Source: CAZJYI01 sp964550025 (GTDB lineage Bacteria; Verrucomicrobiota; Kiritimatiellia; UBA8416; CAYOBW01). Taken from it: a stretch of DNA of 15,535 nt. The notes under the pieces are model-generated. The model had not been told where the DNA came from. It made no database searches and was given only the letters and a program-made list of their open reading frames with translations. Position 1 is the first letter of the stretch. Every line of letters begins with the position of its first letter. A program made the position numbers and the translations under genes. Positions 7,053 to 12,414 of this stretch are shown here, piece after piece. The stretch is from contig CAZJYI010000218.1 in assembly GCA_964550025.1 (NCBI GenBank), positions 1 through 15,535 on the forward strand. The letters run 5' to 3'.

Positions 7053-7256
7053 CTACTGGGACAGCTTGGCAGCCAACTGCTTGGGCCGCTTCAGCAAGTC
7101 CTTGATTTCACGGGTATTCAGCTTCCCGACGACTTCTTCGTCCATTCCCAACGCAACGAGGCGTTTGCGCTGGACGGCCACACGCCGCCTGCGCTCGCCG
7201 GCCTTCTTCTTCGGCCGGGTCAACGGCTGCTTGTTGTATGTTCTTCCGGTACCCAT
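7053..7256 (-). CDS. Small basic protein, 67 residues, unknown function
   Basis: I do not recognise a named family with certainty. The 67-residue product starts MGTGRTYNKQPLTRPKKKAG and continues with an ERRRR run, then a likely helical part (VAVQRKRLVALGMDEE) and a tail NTREIKDLLKRPKQL. It is very rich in Lys and Arg, with no membrane segment, signal peptide or cysteine, which suggests binding to RNA or DNA. Small basic proteins of this size are known in Verrucomicrobia/Chlamydiae genomes (TIGR04137); I cannot confirm membership. The ATG at 7256 is supported by GGAGAG four bases upstream and by the start of the basic region. The frame could extend to 7358 through non-coding-looking repeat sequence. 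It lies upstream of pabB, separated by a hairpin. Confidence 0.75.
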   Translation of the reverse strand: MGTGRTYNKQPLTRPKKKAGERRRRVAVQRKRLVALGMDEEVVGKLNTREIKDLLKRPKQLAAKLSQ

Positions 7257-7302
7257 CAATCTCTCCAGTCTCTGAACGGCTTCCCGCAATACGAAGCGCC
7301 GT

Positions 7303-7331
7303 AGTATGGTGAAACGCCAACCGAGGATCAA
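7303..7331 (-). promoter_or_regulatory. Sigma70-like promoter candidate for the small basic gene
   Basis: Minus-strand TTGATC (7331-7326) and CATACT (7308-7303) are separated by 17 bases. The predicted start near 7296 leaves a leader of about 40 bases containing the GGAGAG site. Both boxes match consensus at four of six positions. Confidence 0.35.
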
Positions 7332-7334
7332 GCA

Positions 7335-7372
7335 TGAATATCGAATATTGAACACCATGGTTGAATATTGAA
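7335..7372. repeat. AT-rich GAATATTGAA-type intergenic repeat
   Basis: In GC-rich surroundings, this stretch contains GAATATC (7336-7342) and two exact copies of GAATATTGAA (7343-7352 and 7363-7372), with ACCATGGT (7354-7361) between them. The copies start 20 bases apart, about two DNA turns. It lies upstream of the DUF1573 gene. It may be an interspersed repeat or a paired protein-binding site. Confidence 0.55.
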
Positions 7373-7394
7373 ATGGGAGAATCTACTGTGTCGT

Positions 7395-8381
7395 ATGCCT
7401 CTTCGATTGACCGCCTTGATGCTCGCACTTGCCGCGGCACCGTGTTGCGCCGCACCCGGGCGCATTGCCGTTGTCGGGGAGACTGCCGTGGACTTCGGGG
7501 AGTATCCTGCCGGGGAAAGCCGGGAAGCGGTTTTTCGCATCCGCAATATCGGGCAGGGCCCTCTTACTATCTCCCGCGTTCGCAAAGGCTGCGCCTGCGC
7601 AACGGTCAAGTTGGCGAAGAAGCGTCTCGCACCCGGCGAAGAGACGAGCATAGGGATCCGCGTGCGCCCCTACTCCATCTTCGGCCCCTACCGCAAGACC
7701 GCCTACGTCGACACATCCGATCCCCGCGCACCGCACACGCGGCTGGTCTACGGGGGGAACGCAAGGCCGCTGATCGCCGTTACGCCTCGCCAGTTCGTGT
7801 ACGCCGGCAGGCTCCCGCTGCACCGCGAGATCACGCACACGTTCACGCTCACGCCCGATCGCGAAGGCGTGGCGTTCGGCAAGCCGGCCGTAAGGGCGTC
7901 CCTGCCGGTGCAAAGCTCCCTGGAGCCGTTCCGAACCGGAACGACCAACGCATTCCGATTCAGCGTCTCTTTCACACCTACGAACAACGGCCCCCTGCAG
8001 GTTGCCGTCGACCTCCCTGTTGCCAACCCCACGAACCACCCGCCAATCAAGCTGGGACTCGCCGGCAGCCTCGGGTGCGAGCTGGTTGCGGTTCCGGCAA
8101 AACTGTCTTTCGCCGGGTCGGAAACCACTCAACAACGCCTCGTACGCCTGCGTCTCATCGGCCCCGTTCCCCAGGCGCTGGAAGCAACCCGGCTCCGGAT
8201 CACCGCGGCGGACGGCGTTTCCCCCCGCTTCACCGCGACATCCCAAGAGAACACCGTGGGGATGGCTCTCACCTTCGAGCCGCGGTTCCTACGCACCGTT
8301 GGCGCGGACAACGGCCGTGAACTGGTGATCCGTTACCCGGGTGCCGCACCCGCCCGTGTGCAGTGTGTCATGGCCAGATGA
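7395..8381 (+). CDS. Exported DUF1573-domain protein
   Basis: This 328-residue protein is predicted to be exported. Residues 1-20 (MPLRLTALMLALAAAPCCAA) form a signal peptide with a probable cut after the Ala-rich end. Residues ~25-120 match DUF1573, an Ig-like beta-sandwich: DFGEYPAGESREAVFRIRN, then the LTISRVRKGCACATV core with its paired cysteines (C66, C68), then LAPGEETSIGIRV. The remaining ~200 residues look like two further beta-rich domains without a motif I know. The ATG at 7395 fits the signal peptide, although the GGGAGA upstream is 14 bases away; a TTG at 7368 would add nine residues inside the AT-rich repeat. DUF1573 proteins are common in Bacteroidetes and PVC bacteria, with unclear function. 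After the stop a 6-bp inverted repeat (8382-8387 with 8403-8408) lacks a U-tract. Confidence 0.85.
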   Translation: MPLRLTALMLALAAAPCCAAPGRIAVVGETAVDFGEYPAGESREAVFRIRNIGQGPLTISRVRKGCACATVKLAKKRLAPGEETSIGIRVRPYSIFGPYRKTAYVDTSDPRAPHTRLVYGGNARPLIAVTPRQFVYAGRLPLHREITHTFTLTPDREGVAFGKPAVRASLPVQSSLEPFRTGTTNAFRFSVSFTPTNNGPLQVAVDLPVANPTNHPPIKLGLAGSLGCELVAVPAKLSFAGSETTQQRLVRLRLIGPVPQALEATRLRITAADGVSPRFTATSQENTVGMALTFEPRFLRTVGADNGRELVIRYPGAAPARVQCVMAR

Positions 8382-8438
8382 AGCCTGTTTGTCGATGCTC
8401 CCCAGGCTACCAGATGACCAACGCGGCGGCTTCGTCCA

Positions 8439-8467
8439 TTGACCTGCTTGCCCATGGAGTGTATATA
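8439..8467 (+). promoter_or_regulatory. Sigma70-like promoter for the EFR1 ferredoxin gene
   Basis: TTGACC (8439-8444) and TATATA (8462-8467) stand 17 bases apart, close to the sigma70 consensus. The predicted start near 8474 leaves a leader of about 28 bases carrying GAGGAG (8487-8492), nine bases before the ATG. This promoter separates the ferredoxin from the preceding DUF1573 gene. Confidence 0.6.
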
Positions 8468-8501
8468 GCGGCAAGTAGCATGTTATGAGGAGTAGAGGCA
8501 G

Positions 8502-9284
8502 ATGAAGTGCGAGAGGGCGGACATCTACTACTTCTCGGGCACAGGCAATACGTTGCTCGTGGCGAGGAGAATTGCGGAGACGCTGGGACGGCACGACGTA
8601 ACAGTAGATCTCCATCGGATCGAGGCTTCGAAAGCGTCCGAAACGACAGGCGACGGACTGCTCGGTCTGGGGTTTCCGGTGGCCGTACAGGGAACGTACC
8701 CGTGCGTGTGGGAGTTTCTCGATCAACTCCCGGAGGGCAATGGTCGACACGCGTTCATGTTCGACACGCTGATGGCCTTCTCCGGCGGCATCGTGGGCCC
8801 CGTGAAGAAGCTCCTGCTCGCCAAGGGATATGACCCGGTCGGGGCCGCCGAAATCAGGATGCCCAACAACATCTTCCCCAAGAAGGTCGACGAAGAGAAG
8901 AACGAGCGGATCAGGGAGCGCGGACTGCGCGCGGCCGAGGCATTCGCCACGGACCTTGTCGAGGGGCGAACACACTGGGGACGTATTCCCGTTCTCTCGG
9001 ATTTCATGGGCTTGTTCTCCCGCTCCGACCGGGTCTGGAAGATGATGAAGAGACCTCTCGGTTTGGGCGTGGATGCCGACGCGTGCATCAAGTGCGGCCT
9101 ATGCGTCAAACTGTGCCCCGTCGATAACATCCGGACGGATGACGATAAGCTCCCCGGCATCGGCGACCGCTGCAACTTCTGTATGCGCTGCTATGCGTTT
9201 TGCCCCGAACTTGCCATCGGCCACGGCAAACAGAAGGCCCGGCAGTACCGCGCCGTCAAGGCACGCGAGATGACAGCGGATTGA
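8502..9284 (+). CDS. Flavodoxin / 2[4Fe-4S] ferredoxin fusion, EFR1 family
   Basis: This is a soluble electron carrier combining an FMN-binding flavodoxin-like domain with two iron-sulfur clusters. FSGTGNT (residues 11-17) is the phosphate loop for FMN. The middle (FMFDTLMAFSGG, near 85-96) resembles the second flavodoxin loop. The C-terminal part has two classic cluster motifs, C195-x2-C198-x2-C201-x3-C205-P and C224-x2-C227-x2-C230-x3-C234-P. The 260-residue length agrees with EFR1-type proteins of anaerobes. It has its own promoter and ribosome site and no redox-enzyme partner beside it, so its donor and acceptor are unknown. Its presence suggests an anaerobic or facultative lifestyle. Confidence 0.92.
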   Translation: MKCERADIYYFSGTGNTLLVARRIAETLGRHDVTVDLHRIEASKASETTGDGLLGLGFPVAVQGTYPCVWEFLDQLPEGNGRHAFMFDTLMAFSGGIVGPVKKLLLAKGYDPVGAAEIRMPNNIFPKKVDEEKNERIRERGLRAAEAFATDLVEGRTHWGRIPVLSDFMGLFSRSDRVWKMMKRPLGLGVDADACIKCGLCVKLCPVDNIRTDDDKLPGIGDRCNFCMRCYAFCPELAIGHGKQKARQYRAVKAREMTAD

Positions 9285-9392
9285 GAGGAGAGTCGTTGAG
9301 CAGCATCGGGTCATCCCCCATTCGAATGCCCATCAACTATGCGGTCTGCCCAGTAGCGCCTGCTCTCAGCCGATGACGAGTATGGAAAGAGG

Positions 9393-9439
9393 TTGCTGAT
9401 TCTCCGCGTTTGGGGTATATTGATCAATGACCGATCAAT
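9393..9439 (+). promoter_or_regulatory. Toxin-antitoxin promoter with overlapping operator
   Basis: TTGCTG (9393-9398) and TATATT (9416-9421) are 17 bases apart. ATTGATCAAT, a perfect 10-bp palindrome at 9419-9428, overlaps the -10 box. GATCAAT recurs at 9433-9439, 11 bases (one helical turn) from the first copy. Phd-type antitoxins usually repress their own operon at such sites. The predicted transcript start near 9428 excludes the ATG at 9427 as translation start. Confidence 0.55.
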
Positions 9440-9453
9440 ACGGGAGTCTTGCC

Positions 9454-9717
9454 ATGACAACCATGTCGGCATTCAAAGCCAAATTGCATTTCGGAGAGGT
9501 ACTTGGTCGCGTACAGAAGGGCGAAGAGATCCTGATTACGCGGTATGACAAGCCCGTCGCTCGGATCGTACCGGAAGGGCGAGGTGATTCTCGTCAGATC
9601 GCGGAGGCGGTTGACCGCTTGCTGGAGCTGCAGCAGCGTATCGCCGCTCGCACGGGCAGACGCGTGACATTGACTGACTCCGAAGTCCGCTCGGCCCTCG
9701 AAGAGGGACGGCAATGA
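9454..9717 (+). CDS. Phd/YefM-type antitoxin
   Basis: The 87-residue protein begins MTTMSAFKAKLHFGEVLGRV and continues with KGEEILITRYDKPVARIVP, the DNA-binding and dimerisation fold of Phd/YefM antitoxins (residues ~1-45). The C-terminal half (LLELQQRIAARTGRRVTLTDSEV) is charged and probably wraps the toxin. I place the start at 9454 because GGGAG lies seven bases upstream; an in-frame ATG at 9427 lies inside the promoter region. It ends in a 4-base ATGA overlap with the toxin gene, as expected for coupled synthesis. It should neutralise the adjacent PIN toxin and repress the operon. Confidence 0.88.
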   Translation: MTTMSAFKAKLHFGEVLGRVQKGEEILITRYDKPVARIVPEGRGDSRQIAEAVDRLLELQQRIAARTGRRVTLTDSEVRSALEEGRQ

Positions 9718-10130
9718 CGGGGCCGTTTGTCGCGGATGCGTCCGTCGCTGTCGCCTGGGTCCATCCGGGGCAGGCCACGGACGCAACCCAAGAAATGCTG
9801 CAATCCGTCCGGGCCGGCGCGGCCATCCATGTCCCAGCCCTGTGGCCTCTGGAAGTCGCTAACGCCTTGCTGGTGCTGACAAGAAGACGGAAGCTTGTGG
9901 AGGCAGAGCGGCAGGCAGCCCTCAGATGGCTCCGACAACTGCCGTTCAAGATCGATCACGAGATCTCGACGGTTGCGTTCGACTGCCTTTCAGACCTCGC
10001 GGTGAAGTATGCTCTATCGGTCTACGACGCCACCTACCTGGAACTTGCCAAGCGGCGCGGCCTGCCCCTGGCCTGCAAGGATGGACCGCTACGTCAAGCA
10101 GCCACGAAGTGCGATGTTGACACTTGGTAA
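9714..10130 (+). CDS. vapC: VapC-type PIN-domain ribonuclease toxin
   Basis: VapC toxins are Mg2+-dependent RNases that usually cut tRNA or rRNA. The 138-residue protein has the four acidic residues of the PIN active site: D8 in FVADASVAVAW, E47 in LWPLEVANAL, D105 in SVYDATYLELAKR and D123 in ACKDGPLRQAA. All are intact, so an active toxin is likely. Length and motif spacing match the 'DASVAVAW' branch of VapC, which commonly pairs with Phd-like antitoxins, as here. The start codon overlaps the antitoxin stop (ATGA). The 3' end (CDVDTW) overlaps a possible TTG start of the next gene by seven bases. Confidence 0.92.
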   Translation: MTGPFVADASVAVAWVHPGQATDATQEMLQSVRAGAAIHVPALWPLEVANALLVLTRRRKLVEAERQAALRWLRQLPFKIDHEISTVAFDCLSDLAVKYALSVYDATYLELAKRRGLPLACKDGPLRQAATKCDVDTW

Positions 10131-10204
10131 CAGCGACTGGATCGGTGGCCGTTGCAACAGACCATTGGACAAGCCGTTTCAGGCTGTGCAGAATACTCAC
10201 CGTC

Positions 10205-10903
10205 GTGCAAGAACCACCTCCAGACAAAACACGCAGTCGTATCGGCCCGTTGCGGTGGCTTCTGAGAGCGCTTCAGCTCATTCCGGCTGCTGTCGTGTTC
10301 GGGCTGCAAGTGGTGGCATCCCTTTTCAGAATGCCGCGCTGGGTCACTGACTGGCTCACCGCCGCGGGGAGTGCTCTGCCCGAACGGCTGCGCTACGTTG
10401 TTGTGCTGGGTGGCGGCGGGATCCCCAGCGAGACGGGCTTGATGCGGACATACCGGGCGGCCGAGCTGCATGCCGCGTACGCCGGCGCCAGGTTCATCGT
10501 GTCGCTCCCGACACATAGGGATCCGGAAGAGAGCAGCGTCGGACGGATGAGGGACGAGTTGGTCATGCGCGGCGTACCGGCTTCGTCGATTCAGCTCGAG
10601 TACAAAGCGCTAAACACCCATCAGCAAGCCATGGAAATCGCGAAGATGGTGGAACCGGACGGGCTTGACGCCGCGCTCGTGGTGGTCACGTCACCGTTCC
10701 ACGTTCGCCGGTCGCTTCTCTGCTTCCGCAAGGCCGGTTTCACCAACGTCCGTGGAATGGCGGCAGCCCAGGTCACGGCTGAAGCGGACTTCGGCGGAGG
10801 CGTGGCCGTCCGCTATGGATTCTGGGATGCCCTGGAAACCGAGATCCACTTCACGCGAGAAATCGTCGCCCTCCTCTACTACAAACTCCGCGGCTGGATC
10901 TGA
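10205..10903 (+). CDS. YdcF/SanA-like DUF218 membrane protein
   Basis: This is a DUF218-domain protein of the YdcF/SanA/ElyC group, of which some members affect envelope integrity or vancomycin resistance; the biochemical reaction is not settled. Starting at GTG 10205 it has 232 residues: a basic N-terminus, one membrane segment near residues 18-41, then the DUF218 domain with YVVVLGGGG (64-72), a LEYKALNTHQQA motif like the family's E-x-x-S-x-N-T, and VVTSPFHVRRSLLCF. The start is uncertain. TTG 10124 is also in frame and overlaps the toxin stop, but would add 27 residues without hydrophobic or family character. Neither start has a good ribosome site. It may be read through from the toxin operon. 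Confidence 0.8.
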   Translation: MQEPPPDKTRSRIGPLRWLLRALQLIPAAVVFGLQVVASLFRMPRWVTDWLTAAGSALPERLRYVVVLGGGGIPSETGLMRTYRAAELHAAYAGARFIVSLPTHRDPEESSVGRMRDELVMRGVPASSIQLEYKALNTHQQAMEIAKMVEPDGLDAALVVVTSPFHVRRSLLCFRKAGFTNVRGMAAAQVTAEADFGGGVAVRYGFWDALETEIHFTREIVALLYYKLRGWI

Positions 10904-10990
10904 CTTCTCGTGGCTTTCGCGCCTGTGGCAGTCTGGACCGGTATCCCCGCAGACCCAGCCGTAACGACTCAGCACCCAGTCTGAGATTGG

Positions 10991-11131
10991 CCACAAAAGG
11001 CACAAAAAGCACAGAAAGAACGGTCGATATCGCGTGCACGCGCTGCAATGCCGAGCCGATCAGTGAGTCGTATCGGGACGGCACAACACTCGAGAGTCCC
11101 TTCCCTTCTGTGGTTTCTGTGACTTCTGTGG
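10991..11131. repeat. Inverted-repeat element with 9-bp CACARAA units
   Basis: The left arm (10991-11017) is three 9-bp units: CCACAAAAG, GCACAAAAA and GCACAGAAA. The right arm (11105-11131) read on the opposite strand is CCACAGAAG, TCACAGAAA and CCACAGAAG. The 87-base core between them includes a perfect 12-bp palindrome CGCGTGCACGCG (11031-11042). The element fills the convergent gap between the DUF218 and phosphoesterase genes (10904-11155), where no gene is apparent. Reading frames through it give low-complexity peptides such as ATEVTETTE, which I treat as spurious. It could be a bidirectional terminator, a non-autonomous mobile unit or a protein-binding array. Confidence 0.7.
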
Positions 11132-11155
11132 CTATTCCCATCGAGTTGTTCCGGC

Positions 11156-12337
11156 TCAGTCGCGCCGCGCCGGAGCAACGAACGGGTGGCGGAGGGAGAG
11201 AGTCTTCGAGGCCGGGGCGTACCAACCAACCGGGTTGTTCTTGTAGCCGGCTTCGTGCAGGTACACATCCGCCGCCGCTCGGTGGCTCCCCTCGGTGAAG
11301 GTCAACAGCCGGCTGAGTGGCGTCGCGCCCGCATGGAAACGCGTCAGCGCGGCGACCTGAAGGAACGTGACGCCCCACCGTGCCTCAGTAATCGTCTTCC
11401 CCCCGTAGTTGTCATCCGGGTTCTTGACGTGCGTGTGACCGGCGATCCAGAGATCGATCGCCCCGCGGCCGTGTTCCTTGTGGAAACTGTCGAGGAAATC
11501 CTCAAACACATGCGCGTCACTGGTGTATTGAAGATCATCGGGATCGTCCTTTTCTATGATGTAGTAGAGGTAGGACGCCCCTTCCGCGCCGCCCGTACTG
11601 CCGTGGTAGCGGGGGTGCCCCTCACCGCGGCCCGAGCCGACCGTCGTGTCGCGCAACGCGTGGTGGTGCATGGTGACGATGATTTTGTCCTGATTCTCCA
11701 AGACCTGTTCCTGCCACCAGTTGAACGTCTCGCGCGTGACGGCACCCGGCGGATAGCCGCCCCTTTTGCGCTGACGGCTGTGCCCACGGCCGACCGGAAC
11801 GGGTGCATCATTGCGGTCGGCGAGCATGAGGAAGAGAATGTTGCCGGCCTCGAACCGGTAACGTTCCCAGGTGCCTTCGACGGGAAACGGCCGACGACCA
11901 GGATCAACGCCCGAAAAGCGCGTATTCTCGCCCAACGGATCACCCCATCTTCGGAACCACGACCCCGGTCCGCGGTCATAGTAGGGTGCGTCATGATTGC
12001 CAGGGACATTGTAGACCTGCTCGCGCCGGTGCTTCGTCATCGCCCGGTACTGGCGGACGAGCTCCCGTCCGTCGCGGTCGCCCGGCGGCACCTGGTTGGC
12101 GGACAGGTCACCGGCATCGATCATGATGTCCCAGTCAAAGGCGGGGGCGCCCTCCTCGAGCCCCTCCGACTGCCGGATGACCTTGGCCAGGCTTTCGCGC
12201 CCCCGACGGATGTCGGCGGGCACGTGTGAACAACTCACGGCCCACACGCGGAAGTGCCGGGGGATCTCACCCCGCGCACCGCTGCAACAGAAGAAGGCAA
12301 GGGTGAACAACACAGGCAGCATAACCCGGGGACGCAT
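11156..12337 (-). CDS. Exported calcineurin-like metallophosphoesterase
   Basis: This 393-residue protein has an N-terminal signal sequence (MLPVLFTLAFFCCSG within residues 6-20) and a metallophosphoesterase fold. Metal-binding motifs appear in order: D-A-G-D (74-77), P-G-N-H-D (112-116), a His cluster (224-226) and G-H-T-H (300-303). The usual first motif D-x-H appears as C36-S37-H38, so a metal-bridging Asp is replaced by Cys. The substrate is unknown; phosphodiesters or phosphoproteins outside the cytoplasm are possible. The ATG at 12337 is chosen because AGGAGG lies six or seven bases upstream and a signal peptide follows. The frame could extend to 12469 but would run into the M56 gene. 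It lies 77 bases downstream of that gene on the same strand. Confidence 0.87.
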   Translation of the reverse strand: MRPRVMLPVLFTLAFFCCSGARGEIPRHFRVWAVSCSHVPADIRRGRESLAKVIRQSEGLEEGAPAFDWDIMIDAGDLSANQVPPGDRDGRELVRQYRAMTKHRREQVYNVPGNHDAPYYDRGPGSWFRRWGDPLGENTRFSGVDPGRRPFPVEGTWERYRFEAGNILFLMLADRNDAPVPVGRGHSRQRKRGGYPPGAVTRETFNWWQEQVLENQDKIIVTMHHHALRDTTVGSGRGEGHPRYHGSTGGAEGASYLYYIIEKDDPDDLQYTSDAHVFEDFLDSFHKEHGRGAIDLWIAGHTHVKNPDDNYGGKTITEARWGVTFLQVAALTRFHAGATPLSRLLTFTEGSHRAAADVYLHEAGYKNNPVGWYAPASKTLSLRHPFVAPARRD

Positions 12338-12370
12338 CAAGTACCTCCTGCCAGCAGGCCTCTCGATCGT

Positions 12371-12400
12371 AGGATAGACGCTTTTTCGTGTCCAGAGCAA
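12371..12400 (-). promoter_or_regulatory. Weak promoter candidate for the phosphoesterase gene
   Basis: Minus-strand TTGCTC (12400-12395) and TATCCT (12376-12371) are 18 bases apart, in the 77-base gap after the M56 gene. The match is moderate. The gap contains no convincing terminator. Confidence 0.3.
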
Positions 12401-12414
12401 GAAGACGACAGTGG

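Noticed and set aside
5530..7275. Long plus-strand open frame (581 codons) opposite pabB
   Set aside because: It is antisense to a protein with full PabB-PabC motifs. Its translation is rich in Arg, His and Cys with no recognisable domain, which is typical of a GC-rich shadow frame.
8374..8417. Direct repeat CCAGATGA (8374-8381, 8410-8417) and 6-bp inverted repeat after the DUF1573 gene as terminator
   Set aside because: The stem is short, the loop is long and no U-tract follows, so this is not enough to call a terminator.
10987..11298. Small plus-strand frame through the CACARAA element, and its minus-strand counterpart
   Set aside because: The peptides (TKGTKSTE, ATEVTETTE) merely translate the 9-bp repeats and run into the antisense of the phosphoesterase.
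11186..12229. Plus-strand open frame of 347 codons opposite the phosphoesterase
   Set aside because: The opposite strand has a signal peptide, a strong ribosome site and ordered metal motifs; this frame has none and no domain.
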